From Jhaorihella thermophila (lineage in GTDB: Bacteria > Pseudomonadota > Alphaproteobacteria > Rhodobacterales > Rhodobacteraceae): DNA of 64,000 bases. The stretch spans positions 434,001 through 498,000 of the forward strand of contig NZ_FNVD01000001.1 in NCBI RefSeq assembly GCF_900108275.1. The letters run 5' to 3'. The notes under the pieces were generated by a model. That model worked only from the letters and a program-made list of their open reading frames with translations. It made no database searches and was not told where the DNA came from. Below, piece by piece: positions 17,685 through 27,229 of this stretch (its first letter is position 1; every line of letters starts with the position of its first letter). A program made the position numbers and the translations under genes.

Positions 17685-19580
17685 ATGAAGGATATCAACC
17701 GCCGCGATCTGTCCGCCGACGACTGGGACGAACTCAACTTTCCCCGCCCGGACGAACAGGAATTCGACCGCGTCGTGGAACGCGCCCTGTCCCGCCGGGG
17801 CTTTCTGGGCGGGATCATCGCCTTTGGCTCGGGCGCGGCGGCGCTTGGTGCGGGCATGCTCAAGGGCTCGACTGCGCTGGCGGGGACGGCCCGTTTCGCC
17901 TTTGACGGCATTCCGGCCGCAACCGACCACACCGTGCATGTGCCGGAGGGCTACGACTGGAAGGTGCTGGTGCGCTGGGGCGACCCGCTCTTTTCCGACG
18001 CCGCGGGCGATTTCGACCACGAAACCGGGGGCAGCGCCGCCAAGGCCGACCGCGTGTTCGGCGAGAACACCGACGGCATGGCGCTGTTCGTGATCGACGG
18101 CCGCCAGGTGATCGCGGTCAATCACGAATACACCAATCGCAAGGTGAACCTGCCACGGGCCGAGGGCGGAACGCCGCGGAACGCCGAGGATGTCGAAAAG
18201 CTGCAAAAGTTGCAGGGCGTTTCGGTGTTCGAACTGGCCGAAGGACCGCAGGGCTGGCAGGTCGTGGTGGACAGCCCCCTCAACCGCCGCATCACGCATC
18301 GCACGCCGATGCGGATTGCCGGTCCCGCCGCGGGTCACGAATGGATGCGGACCGCCGCCGATCCGGCCGGCACCGAAAGCCTGGGCACCTTCAACAATTG
18401 CGGTTCGGGCAGGACGCCGTGGGGCACCTATCTGACCTGCGAAGAAAACTTCAACGGCTATTTCGGCGCCTCGGGCGGTTTTGCGGTCGAGGGACTCGCC
18501 GCCGAGGGCTATCGCCGCTACGGCATTTCCGCCAAGGGCTGGGGCTATGACTACCACCTGTGGGACGCCCGTTTCGACGTGACGCAGAATCCCAACGAGC
18601 CGCACCGCGCCGGCTGGGTGGTCGAGATCGACCCGGCCGATCCGGGTTCGACCCCGGTCAAGCGCACCGCGCTGGGGCGGTTCAAGCACGAGAACGCCGA
18701 ATGCGTCCTCGCCCCCGATGGGCGTGTGGTGGTCTATATGGGCGACGACGAACGGGGCGAGTTTCTCTACAAGTTCGTCTCGCGCGATGTCTATGTGCCC
18801 GGCGGCGACACCTCGACCTTGCTGGACGAGGGCCAGCTCTACGCCGCCCGATTCGAGGATGACGGGACCGGCCGCTGGCTCGCGCTGACGCCCCGGGCCA
18901 CGGGAATGACCGAGGCCGAGATCGCCATCTTCACCCGTATCGCCGCCTCGCGCGTGGGGGCAACCACGATGGACCGGCCCGAATGGGTGGCGGTGAACCC
19001 CGTCGCGGCCGAGGCCTATTGCGCGCTGACCAACAACAAGAATCGCGGCCTCAAGACCAATGCCGGCGGCGACTGGCAGCGCGTGGGCGGTCCCAACCCG
19101 CGCGAGGCGAACAGGTATGGGCAGATCCTGCGGTGGCGCCCGGCCGCGGATGACCACGCAGCCGAGCGCTTTGCCTGGGATCTTTACGTGATGTGCGGCA
19201 ATCCCGAAGTCGCCGAGGGGGCGAATCGGGGATCCGATAACATCACGGCGGGCAACATGTTCAACGCGCCCGACTGCCTGGTCTTCGACAGCGCGGGCAT
19301 GTTGTGGATCCAGACCGACGGCAAAGATTCCAACGAAGGCCCCTTTGCGGGGCAGGGCAACAACCAGATGCTGGCCGGCGATCCCGTGACCGGCGAGATC
19401 CGGCGGTTCCTGACCGGCCCGAAGGGCTCCGAGGTGACCGGGCTGGTCTGGTCGGCGGACCGGCGCACCATGTTCGTGGGCATCCAGCACCCCGGGGCGC
19501 CCTTTCCGGATGGCGAGGGCAAGCTGCCCCGGTCTTCGATCATCGCCATATGGCGCAGGGACGGCCGCCCGGTGGGCTGA
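17685..19580 (+). CDS. phoX: PhoX-family alkaline phosphatase, Tat-exported
   Basis: 631 residues. DUF839/PhoX calcium-iron phosphomonoesterase that frees phosphate from organic esters in the periplasm or outside the cell. A long n-region precedes the twin-arginine motif SRRGFLGG (Arg37-Arg38) and a hydrophobic stretch ending ALAG. Family blocks visible: VIAVNHEYTNRK, NNCGSGRTPWGTYLTCEENF and the C-terminal EVTGLVWSADRRTMFVGIQHPG. Start ATG 17685 lies nine bases past GGGAG; a GTG at 17682 is an alternative. The Pho box supports induction by phosphate starvation. Confidence 0.9.
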   Translation: MKDINRRDLSADDWDELNFPRPDEQEFDRVVERALSRRGFLGGIIAFGSGAAALGAGMLKGSTALAGTARFAFDGIPAATDHTVHVPEGYDWKVLVRWGDPLFSDAAGDFDHETGGSAAKADRVFGENTDGMALFVIDGRQVIAVNHEYTNRKVNLPRAEGGTPRNAEDVEKLQKLQGVSVFELAEGPQGWQVVVDSPLNRRITHRTPMRIAGPAAGHEWMRTAADPAGTESLGTFNNCGSGRTPWGTYLTCEENFNGYFGASGGFAVEGLAAEGYRRYGISAKGWGYDYHLWDARFDVTQNPNEPHRAGWVVEIDPADPGSTPVKRTALGRFKHENAECVLAPDGRVVVYMGDDERGEFLYKFVSRDVYVPGGDTSTLLDEGQLYAARFEDDGTGRWLALTPRATGMTEAEIAIFTRIAASRVGATTMDRPEWVAVNPVAAEAYCALTNNKNRGLKTNAGGDWQRVGGPNPREANRYGQILRWRPAADDHAAERFAWDLYVMCGNPEVAEGANRGSDNITAGNMFNAPDCLVFDSAGMLWIQTDGKDSNEGPFAGQGNNQMLAGDPVTGEIRRFLTGPKGSEVTGLVWSADRRTMFVGIQHPGAPFPDGEGKLPRSSIIAIWRRDGRPVG

Positions 19581-19621
19581 TCCGGCCGTTGGGGCGATTT
19601 CGGAACAGGCCGTTTTCGCTA

Positions 19622-19659
19622 TTGTCACCGCGCGGGCGATGGGCTATCCCTCGCCCGCG
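19622..19659 (+). promoter_or_regulatory. Promoter-like region and hairpin ahead of tRNA-Arg
   Basis: TTGTCA (19622-19627), a 17-bp spacer and TATCCC (19645-19650) could drive the tRNA. The same DNA holds a strong inverted repeat, CGCGGGCGA (19631-19639) with TCGCCCGCG (19651-19659), closed by an inner GGG/CCC stem and a CTAT loop. It may also end phoX transcription. The stem ends five bases before the tRNA. Confidence 0.45.
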
Positions 19660-19664
19660 ATTGC

Positions 19665-19741
<77 letters not shown>

Positions 19742-20591
19742 TTCCCCCTTCATGTAGCGTCCCGGTTCCAAGGCATCTGCGCGTATGGGCGGCATGTCCC
19801 GCGCCGAAGTGATCGGCATGGTCCGGTGATCGCTCATCCCGACCGATCCGTTGCGCGCGAGGCGGGCGCGCCGGGTAGTCGCGGCCCGCAAGCAGCCCCG
19901 CGATTGGGGCAGAGATGTGGCGGAGATGTGCCTATGAATTGGCGGAATTGATTCGAATCCCTTGTATTTGACACGAATCCCGGTTGTTGCGGAAACAATG
20001 GCGGCGGTTTTTCCCGTCTTGTTCCGCTGGGGAAACGGCCAAAGGTTGAAATACGGTTAAATTGTGCAGGGCGCATTGCCTGCCTGGAAATTCTTAGATT
20101 GTTGGGCAAACCGAGACAATCATCCACGTATGCGCGGACACGAGTGGTATTGTTTTAGAAACGTAACCAAATAAGGGCATTTGTGTCGCGGATTCGCGCT
20201 GTGCGGGGTCGATATGGAACGACCGGAGCGGTCGCCCGTGGCGAATCCGGCACTTCATATCGGTTCACACCAAATCCGGGGGTGGTAGATTGATCTCAGC
20301 CTAACTGGGGGGCTGATGTTTGCTGGTCACGGGGGCGACCGCACGGAACCGCATCGGGGCGATGCGGAAGGATGTGCGATCGCGTGAAGTCGCGTTCGCC
20401 GGGCGAGGGTTTGCGCCGTGGCACTTGGTGCCGCGTGGCCGTGGCCCGAACACGCATCCTTTCGAGCATCGCGAGATCTGGCAAACCGTCGCGGTCGCTG
20501 CGCGAAACGGCTTCATCGGTCGGTGAGTGGTCCGCATCTCGCGGGTCGAAGGGAAATGCAAGTGCCGCCTGTGCGGAGATGGAGTTTTACG
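19742..20591. other. 850-base non-coding stretch between tRNA-Arg and the RTX gene
   Basis: No gene is supported here: open frames are short, lack ribosome-binding sites and have no recognisable product. The part from about 19930 to 20180 is AT-richer than the rest of the window, with TTGACA at 19968-19973 and tracts such as TTGTTTTAGAAACG, and probably holds the regulatory region of the RTX gene. An 11-bp tandem pair starting GAGATGTG lies near 19912-19933. A tRNA T-arm-like 9-mer (TTCGAATCC) recurs at 19952. No integrase is present. Confidence 0.6.
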
Positions 20592-23500
20592 ATGCGCGAA
20601 CATGACGAACACAAGTCGAAGGACGGAATTGTCACCGGCACCTCCGACAATGACCGTATCGACATGTCCTATACCGGCGATCCGCAGGGCGACAGGATCG
20701 ATCATGGCGACGCGGTTCTGCCCGGCGCGGGGCCGGACGACGATGTCGTGGATGCCCAAGGCGGCGACGACACGATCGAGGCCGGCGTAGGCGACGATCT
20801 GGTTCATGCCGGCGCGGGCGACGATTCGGTTTCGGGCGGCACCGGAAACGATACGCTGATCGGGGACGGGAACGCGCCCGGCGGCACCCATGGCCGCGAG
20901 GTGTTCCAGTGGGACGAATTGCCGGACCCCGACAATGGCGGCGAGATCGACGACGGCGACATGCTGAACGATCCGGTGCAGCTGAATACCGGCAGCGTCA
21001 CGGTCTCCTACCGGGTTCTGCACGGCATGGCCCAGGCCAAGACCGAGTTCAGCGAGGATCACCAGTATGTAAAAGGCATCGACAGCGATGGCGAGCCGGT
21101 TGACGACGAGAGCAGCCTGGGCTCAACGCTTTATGCCGAAGGGGCGTCGGCCGGCTACGAGCTTTCCTTCTCGGACGAGGTGGCGAATGTCTCGTTCCGG
21201 ATCAACGACATCGACGGCGACGGGATCGTTCGGATCAAGGCGTTCGATTCCGAAGGCAATCCGGTCGAGGTGGACCTGACCGGGGGCAAGCGTCTGACGC
21301 TGAAGGACACCGACGGCGTTCCGGGCGCGGACACCGCCGACAGCCGGGGCGGCTACGCGCCCGATGACAGCCGGTGCTATTCGCTGCTGGTCGAGATTCC
21401 GGGGCCGGTGTCGCGTCTGGTCATCGAGCATGAGCAGGACGGCGACAACAACACGGGCATCAACGTCACCGACATCTATTACGATGTGCCGCCGTTCGGC
21501 ACCGAAGAGGATGGCGACGATACGCTGAATGGCGGCGATGGCGACGACGTGATCATCGGCAGCGGCGGAAACGATTCGGTCACCGGGGGCGACGGAAACG
21601 ACGTGATCGACACCAGCGGCGGGAAACCGCTGCCGGATCGCGGGTTCCCCAGCTATGACGGTCTGCCGCCGGTTCCTGCCGATCCTATGCCCGACAACGA
21701 TCACGACAGCGTGGATGGCGGCGCCGGCGACGATCTGATCATGACCGGCGATGATGCCGACGTGATCGCGGGCGGCGCGGGCAGCGATACGATCCTTGCC
21801 GGTCTTGACGACGATACCGTGGGTGGCGGCAGCGGCGCCGACCGGATCGTTGGCGGCGAAGGGGCCGACTCGATCCAGGGCGGGGCGGGCGACGACACGA
21901 TCTATGGCGGTCTCGATCCCGTCTTCCCCGATGCCCTGAACATCCCCGATGACGGCTCGGTCGGGGCGCCGGACCCGGACCCGACCAACGGCACCGACAG
22001 CATCGACGGCGGCGTCGGCAATGACGTGATCTTTGGCCAGGATGACGATGACACGATCACCGGCGGCGAGGGCGACGATTCGCTCGACGGCGGCATCGAC
22101 GACGACGACGTGCGGGGCGACGCCGGCAATGACACCGTGCTGGGCGGTCAGGGCGACGATACCGTCTTCGGTGGCACTGGGACGGACAACGTGTCGGGCG
22201 GCGCCGGTGACGACATCGTCTTTGGCGGGCTTGATTCGGATGCCGATCTGGTCGATGGCGGCGACGGCGCGGACATTCTGGGCGCGCTGGAAAACGACAC
22301 CGTGGCCGGCGGCGAGGGTGGCCCTGTGGATTTCGACCGGCTGCTGGTGCGCGGCCCGGCGACGGTGCGGTGGGACAATGACGATCCCAGCACCGAGGCG
22401 GGCTATGTCACCTATTATGACGAGAACCTCAATGTCATCGGCACGGCGCGGTTCACCGAGATCGAGCAGGTCCATGCCATCGACACGCAGGAGGTCGCCC
22501 CGACATCGGCCGATGCGCCGGATCAGAATGCGGTGCACGGGGTCGTCGAGGGAACCAGCGAGGCCGATCTGATCGACGTGAATTACACGGGCGATCCGGA
22601 AGGCGACATGATCGACCACAGCGATGCCGTCCGTCCCCTGACTGGCAATCAGGACGTGGTTCTGGCCGGTAACGGGGATGACACGGTCATGTCGGGACTC
22701 GACAGCGACCTGGTCTTTGGCGGTCAGGGCGATGACGAACTGCATGGCGAGGAAGGCTCGGACGCGCTTGCCGGCGAAGAAGGCGACGATGTCCTCGATG
22801 GCGGGCAAGGGGCGGACCTCATGGTCGGCGGGTCGGGGGACGACACCCTGTCCGGCAGCAACGCCACCGCCGGCGATGAAGGCGACGCCATGTTCGGCGG
22901 CACGGGTGATGATCGTTTCGTCGAGATCAGTCAGGGCGACACCGTTGTCGGCGGCGAGGATCTCGATGGGGGCGACAACGACGTGCTCGACCTGACCGGC
23001 GCGGCCGAGGCGGCCAGTCCGGGCGGGCGGCTCTATGTCGAATACGATCCGGGCAATCCCGAATCCGGCGTGGTGCATTTCCTCGATGCCGACGGCAACG
23101 AAACCGGCACGGCGGAATTCTCCCAGATCGAGACGGTCATTCCCTGCTTTACCCCGGGCACGCTGATCGCGACCCCGCAGGGCGAGCGCCGGGTGGAGGA
23201 TCTGCAGGTCGGTGACCGGGTCATCACCCGCGACAATGGCATCCAGGCGATCCGCTGGATCGGGCAGCGGACGCTGAGCGGGGCCGAACTGGCCCGTTCT
23301 CCCAAGTTCCAGCCGATCCTGATCCGTGCAGGCGCGCTGGGTCAGGGCCTGCCCGAGCGTGACATGCTGGTCAGCCCCAACCACCGGGTGCTGATCTGCA
23401 ACGAACGCGCCTCGCTCTATTTCGACGACACCGAGGTTCTGGTCGCGGCCAAGCACCTGACCGGCATGAAAGGGATCGACCAGATCGAGGTGGACGAGGT

Positions 23501-23726
23501 GACCTATGTCCACTTCATGTTCGAGCGCCACGAGGTGGTGCTGTCGGACGGCGCGTGGACCGAGAGCTTCCAGCCCGGCGAATGGACGCTGGACGGCATG
23601 GAGCAGGAGCAGCGCCAGGAACTGTTCGAGCTGTTCCCCGAACTGCAGGAGCGTGAAGGGGTCGAAGCCTTCCCCGCCGCGCGGCGCACCTTGAAGAAAC
23701 ACGAGGCCCGGCTGCTGATCCACTGA
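20592..23726 (+). CDS. RTX calcium-binding protein with C-terminal Hint domain
   Basis: 1044 residues, very acidic. Start ATG 20592 follows GGAG by seven bases. Short N-terminal RTX block (about 45-95), a beta-sandwich-like region (about 100-298, with VSFRINDIDGDG and SRLVIEHEQDGDNNTG), a long GGxGxDxUx array (about 305-560) and a second array (about 665-800). A Hint domain starts at Cys852 (IPCFTPGTLIATPQGERRV), with the conserved His in LVSPNHRVLI. No signal peptide; RTX proteins usually leave by type I secretion, and no exporter is nearby. The Hint domain may self-cleave at Cys852. The role could be adhesion or matrix formation, but is unknown. Confidence 0.88.
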   Translation: MREHDEHKSKDGIVTGTSDNDRIDMSYTGDPQGDRIDHGDAVLPGAGPDDDVVDAQGGDDTIEAGVGDDLVHAGAGDDSVSGGTGNDTLIGDGNAPGGTHGREVFQWDELPDPDNGGEIDDGDMLNDPVQLNTGSVTVSYRVLHGMAQAKTEFSEDHQYVKGIDSDGEPVDDESSLGSTLYAEGASAGYELSFSDEVANVSFRINDIDGDGIVRIKAFDSEGNPVEVDLTGGKRLTLKDTDGVPGADTADSRGGYAPDDSRCYSLLVEIPGPVSRLVIEHEQDGDNNTGINVTDIYYDVPPFGTEEDGDDTLNGGDGDDVIIGSGGNDSVTGGDGNDVIDTSGGKPLPDRGFPSYDGLPPVPADPMPDNDHDSVDGGAGDDLIMTGDDADVIAGGAGSDTILAGLDDDTVGGGSGADRIVGGEGADSIQGGAGDDTIYGGLDPVFPDALNIPDDGSVGAPDPDPTNGTDSIDGGVGNDVIFGQDDDDTITGGEGDDSLDGGIDDDDVRGDAGNDTVLGGQGDDTVFGGTGTDNVSGGAGDDIVFGGLDSDADLVDGGDGADILGALENDTVAGGEGGPVDFDRLLVRGPATVRWDNDDPSTEAGYVTYYDENLNVIGTARFTEIEQVHAIDTQEVAPTSADAPDQNAVHGVVEGTSEADLIDVNYTGDPEGDMIDHSDAVRPLTGNQDVVLAGNGDDTVMSGLDSDLVFGGQGDDELHGEEGSDALAGEEGDDVLDGGQGADLMVGGSGDDTLSGSNATAGDEGDAMFGGTGDDRFVEISQGDTVVGGEDLDGGDNDVLDLTGAAEAASPGGRLYVEYDPGNPESGVVHFLDADGNETGTAEFSQIETVIPCFTPGTLIATPQGERRVEDLQVGDRVITRDNGIQAIRWIGQRTLSGAELARSPKFQPILIRAGALGQGLPERDMLVSPNHRVLICNERASLYFDDTEVLVAAKHLTGMKGIDQIEVDEVTYVHFMFERHEVVLSDGAWTESFQPGEWTLDGMEQEQRQELFELFPELQEREGVEAFPAARRTLKKHEARLLIH

Positions 23727-23727
23727 C

Positions 23728-23756
23728 AGCTGGGGCAATATCCCGGATATGCAGCT
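23728..23756 (+). terminator. Nested hairpin after the RTX gene
   Basis: AGCTG (23728-23732) pairs with CAGCT (23752-23756), enclosing ATATCC-C-GGATAT (23738-23750), directly behind the RTX stop. There is no U run, so it is a candidate 3' end structure rather than a proven intrinsic terminator. Confidence 0.45.
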
Positions 23757-23813
23757 ACATTTGCGCGCGCCGGGACGCGCGACCAAAGGCGGGGCTCGCG
23801 AGCGCCCTGCCTT

Positions 23814-24422
23814 TCACGATTCGGGGCTGTTCCCTGCGCGCCAGGCCGCCCAGTCTTCGGGCGTGTCGAGATCGCGCAGGGCGTGGAGGCCGGGCAGGGG
23901 GATCAGGGCGACGCGGTCCTTGTGCGCGCTCACGACCGATTGGGCGCCGCTGTCGCCGGTGAGGCGTGCGATGTCTCCGAACAGGCTGCGCGAAAACAGG
24001 ACCGGATGACCCGGTTTGCCGTTGTCGGTCGCGCCGCGCCAGATCAGGGTGTCGCTGTCGGGCCGAAAGGCATCGGCCACCTTGCGCAGATCCGCTGTCG
24101 TGATCTCGGGCAGGTCGGCCAGCAGGATCATCACCGCCTCGGCATCCTCGGGAAGCCGCGCCAGCCCGGCCCGCAGCGAGGCGTTCATGCCTTCGGCCGC
24201 GTTCGGAACGTCGATGCGCCGAATGTCGAGGTCGGCGATCGCCTCGTGGCGCGGGTGAGGGGCTGGCGGCAGGGCGACGAGGACCGGCTGTCCGGTGTCC
24301 CGCGCGATCCGGGCGGTGCGGTGGATCAGTGCTTCGCCGTCGATGGTCTGCATCAGTTTGTCCGCCCCGCGCATGCGCGACGAGGCGCCTGCGGCGAGGA
24401 TCAGGATCGGGATCTTGGACAT
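23814..24422 (-). CDS. MobA-like nucleotidyltransferase (MocA-type)
   Basis: 202 residues. The N-terminal ILAAGASSRMRGADKLM is the nucleotide-binding motif of the MobA/MocA group, followed by the metal-binding acidic site in MILLADLPEIT and GHPVLFSRSLF with GDSGAQSV. Such enzymes transfer CMP or GMP to molybdopterin, or other nucleotides to related substrates; MocA (CTP: molybdopterin cytidylyltransferase) is the closest in pattern. No molybdoenzyme gene is in the window, so the substrate is open. It converges with the RTX gene across 87 bases. Confidence 0.8.
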   Translation of the reverse strand: MSKIPILILAAGASSRMRGADKLMQTIDGEALIHRTARIARDTGQPVLVALPPAPHPRHEAIADLDIRRIDVPNAAEGMNASLRAGLARLPEDAEAVMILLADLPEITTADLRKVADAFRPDSDTLIWRGATDNGKPGHPVLFSRSLFGDIARLTGDSGAQSVVSAHKDRVALIPLPGLHALRDLDTPEDWAAWRAGNSPES

Positions 24423-24467
24423 GTGGTGCGCTGCCTCGTCTGTTGGCGCCGGTGGCGGGTGCGGGAG

Positions 24468-24500
24468 CCTCCGGCGGGAGTATTTGAGGCAAGATGAAGG
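24468..24500 (+). repeat. Dispersed intergenic element, copy 3 (short)
   Basis: CCTCCGGCGGGAGTATTT followed by GAGGCAAGATGAAGG, without a good hairpin ahead. It lies between two minus-strand genes and points against them. The core is nearly identical to copy 4. Confidence 0.65.
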
Positions 24501-24541
24501 GGCGGGGCAAGCGCCCGGTGGGACGGGCGCCCGTTCCCGTG

Positions 24542-26950
24542 TCAGCCGCGCATCCGTGCGCCGTCGGCGTCAAAGAGCGGTTCGGTAATGATGCGGGCAG
24601 GACGCATCCGGCCGAGGATCTCGATCTCTACGGCAAGCCCGTCGCGGATGCGGTCCGCTGGCAGGAAGCCCAGCGCGATGGATTTGCGCGCGTGGTGGGA
24701 ATAGCCGCCGGAGGTGCAGAAGCCCTGGACCCGACCGTCGAGCCAGATCGGCTCGTAGGCGTTCACGTCGGCGTCTTCGGCGTCCACCTCGAAGGCGCAG
24801 AGGCGGCGGGCGGGGCCGGAGGCGCGTTCGGCCTCTGCCGCCGCGCGGCCGATGAAGTCGGCGTCCTTGCCGAAGGCGATGAAGCGGTCGAGCCCGGTTT
24901 CGGCCGGGGTATAGTCGGGGGAGTATTCGCGCATCCAAGAACCGAAGAACTTGTCGAGCCTGAGCGACATCATGGCGCGCATGCCGAAGGGGGTGATGCC
25001 ATGCGGCTGGCCGGCCTCCCACAGGGTCCACCAGAGCTGGCGCTGTGCCATCGGATCGCAGTAGATCTCGAACCCCAGATCGCCGGTATAGCTGACGCGC
25101 TGCACGATGCAGCCGGTCATGCCGACGGTCATCTGCCGGACGTCCATGAAGCACATGTCGCTGACATCGGCGCGTGTGCAGGCGGTCAGAACCTCGCGGG
25201 CACGCGGGCCGGCGATCTGAAAGCCGGTGCGTTTGTCGCTGATGTTTTCAATGGTTACGCCGTCTTCCTCATGTTGCATGAACCAGCGCATGTGGAAGGC
25301 CTGCGCGCCGTAGGACGCGGTGAGCTGGAAACGGTCGTCGTCGATGCAGGAGACGGTGAAATCGCCGATAAGCCGGCCGGCGGGCGACAGCATCGGGGTC
25401 AGAGACAAGCGGCCCGGGGGCGGTATCCGGCCGGCCATGATCCGGTTCAGCCAGTCGCGGGCGCGGGGACCGGTGACCAGGTATTTCCCGAAATTGTGGA
25501 CTTCGTTAATACCCACGCTTTCGCGCACGGCGCGGACCTCGCGGCCGATCGCCGAGAACGCGTCGGAGCGGCGGAAGGACGGGGTTTCGTATGTCGGTTC
25601 GTCGCCCCGGGCGAAATAGTTGGGCACCTCGAGCCCGTATTGCTGCCCCCAGACCGCCCCCATGTCCGAAAAGATGTCATACATCGGCGTGGTGCGGTTG
25701 GGGCGCGCGGCGGGGAGTTCCTCATTCGGGTAGGAGACCGAGAAGCGTTTCTGGTAGTTCTCGATCACCTTGGGGCGGGTGTAGCCCGGCGTGATCCAGT
25801 CGCCGAACCGGGCCACGTCCATGGCGAAGACATCGCGTTCGGGTTCGCCTTCGACCATCCACTGCGCCAGCGTCAGACCGACGCCGCCACCCTGGCTGAA
25901 CCCTGCCATGACGGCGCAGGCGGACCAGTAGTTGCGCATCCCCGGCACCGGGCCGACCAGCGGGTTGCCGTCGGGGGCAAAGGTGAAGGGGCCGTGGATC
26001 ACCGATTTGACGCCGGCGCGTTCCAGCACCGGGAACCGCCGGTAGGCGAATTCGATCGATTCGGTGATCTTGTCGAAATCGTCGGGCAGCAGTTCGTGAC
26101 CGAACTCCCACGGCGTGCCGTCCACGGCCCAGGGGCGGCAGCGCTGTTCATAGAAGCCGATGCAGAGCCCGCGCCCCTCTTGCCGGAGGTAGGATTCGCC
26201 CGATGGATCCATGACATGGGGGTGTTCGGTGTCGCGTTCGTAGATCTCGGGGATGTCGTCGGTGACGAGATATTGGTGCTCCATCGGATGCAGAGGGAAA
26301 TAGACCCCGGCCATGGCGCCAACCTCGCGCGCCCAGAGACCGGCGGCGTTGACCACATGTTCGGCGTGGATCGTGCCCTTGTCCGTCACCACGTCCCAGC
26401 TGCCGTCGGGGCGCTGGTTGGTTTCGCACACCAAGCAGTGGGTTTCGATCGTGGCGCCCGCCATGCGGGCGGCTCTGGCATAGGCGTGGGTGGTGCCGGA
26501 GGGGTCGAGATGGCCGTCCAGCGGGTCGTAAAGCGCGCCGATGATGCCATCGGTATTGGTGATCGGAGCGATGCGCCTGATTTCCTCGGGTCCGATGACT
26601 TCGGTTTCCAGTCCCATGTAGCGGTGCTTGGCCCGTTCGGCCAGGAGCATGTCGAACCGGTCGCGGTTGTCGGCCAGGGTGATGCCGCCCACATGGTGCA
26701 GGCCGCAGGACATGCCGGTGATCTCTTCCAGTTCCTTGTAGAGTCGGATCGTGTAGCCCTGGAGCGCGGCCATGTTGGTGTCGCCGTTCAGCGTATGGAA
26801 CCCGCCGGCGGCGTGCCAGGTGGAGCCGGAGGTGAGATCGGAGCGTTCCAGCAGCATCACGTCGGACCAGCCGAGTTTCGTCAGGTGGTAGAGGACGGAG
26901 CAGCCGACGACGCCGCCGCCGATCACCGCGACCTGAGTGGTGGTTTTCAT
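24542..26950 (-). CDS. FAD-dependent dehydrogenase with GcvT domain (dimethylglycine/sarcosine dehydrogenase family)
   Basis: 802 residues. The N-terminal DAO-type FAD fold has GGGVVG (11-16) and SGSTWHAAGG with His46, the position that binds FAD covalently in this family. The middle FAO domain is followed by a C-terminal GcvT-like folate-binding domain (from about residue 430; GFQIAGPRAREVL, SYTGDLGFEIYC). It would oxidatively demethylate an N-methyl amine and pass the one-carbon unit to tetrahydrofolate. The exact substrate (dimethylglycine, sarcosine or other) is not decided by sequence. Start ATG 26950 has GGAGG upstream. A decayed paralogue lies divergently next door. Confidence 0.88.
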   Translation of the reverse strand: MKTTTQVAVIGGGVVGCSVLYHLTKLGWSDVMLLERSDLTSGSTWHAAGGFHTLNGDTNMAALQGYTIRLYKELEEITGMSCGLHHVGGITLADNRDRFDMLLAERAKHRYMGLETEVIGPEEIRRIAPITNTDGIIGALYDPLDGHLDPSGTTHAYARAARMAGATIETHCLVCETNQRPDGSWDVVTDKGTIHAEHVVNAAGLWAREVGAMAGVYFPLHPMEHQYLVTDDIPEIYERDTEHPHVMDPSGESYLRQEGRGLCIGFYEQRCRPWAVDGTPWEFGHELLPDDFDKITESIEFAYRRFPVLERAGVKSVIHGPFTFAPDGNPLVGPVPGMRNYWSACAVMAGFSQGGGVGLTLAQWMVEGEPERDVFAMDVARFGDWITPGYTRPKVIENYQKRFSVSYPNEELPAARPNRTTPMYDIFSDMGAVWGQQYGLEVPNYFARGDEPTYETPSFRRSDAFSAIGREVRAVRESVGINEVHNFGKYLVTGPRARDWLNRIMAGRIPPPGRLSLTPMLSPAGRLIGDFTVSCIDDDRFQLTASYGAQAFHMRWFMQHEEDGVTIENISDKRTGFQIAGPRAREVLTACTRADVSDMCFMDVRQMTVGMTGCIVQRVSYTGDLGFEIYCDPMAQRQLWWTLWEAGQPHGITPFGMRAMMSLRLDKFFGSWMREYSPDYTPAETGLDRFIAFGKDADFIGRAAAEAERASGPARRLCAFEVDAEDADVNAYEPIWLDGRVQGFCTSGGYSHHARKSIALGFLPADRIRDGLAVEIEILGRMRPARIITEPLFDADGARMRG

Positions 26951-27071
26951 GGGAGTCCTCCGGTGGTTTTGATCCCGAGATTGCGGATGCTGTGTGGGTG
27001 CGGCTTGTCGGAATGCGACCGGAGATGTCGTTTCCAAAATGCCGCGCCTGGCGGCGCGACGCGGTTTGCTG

Positions 27072-27124
27072 CGCGCCCTGCGGGCGCGATGCCTCCGGCG
27101 GGAGTATTTGGCGCAAGATGAAGG
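27072..27124 (+). repeat. Dispersed intergenic element, copy 4
   Basis: CGCGCCC-TGC-GGGCGCG hairpin (27072-27088), then CCTCCGGCGGGAGTATTT and GCGCAAGATGAAGG. It lies in the 279-base gap between the divergent dehydrogenase gene and its pseudogene paralogue; the rest of that gap shows nothing distinct. Confidence 0.68.
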
Positions 27125-27229
27125 GGCCGGGCGGGGTCCGGTTGCGACCGGACATGTCGGGAAACGGCAATTCAGCGCGCCGTCGAGGCGTCAGAGCGGC
27201 AGGCAGGCGCACGGGAAGAGGAGCGGAAC

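Noticed and set aside
19952-19960. TTCGAATCC repeat of the tRNA T-arm as an integration (att) remnant
   Set aside because: Only nine bases, itself nearly palindromic, and no integrase or phage gene lies between the two copies.
20152-20166. Irr-box half-site TTTTAGAAACG upstream of the RTX gene
   Set aside because: Only one arm matches; the second arm (TTCTAA) is missing.
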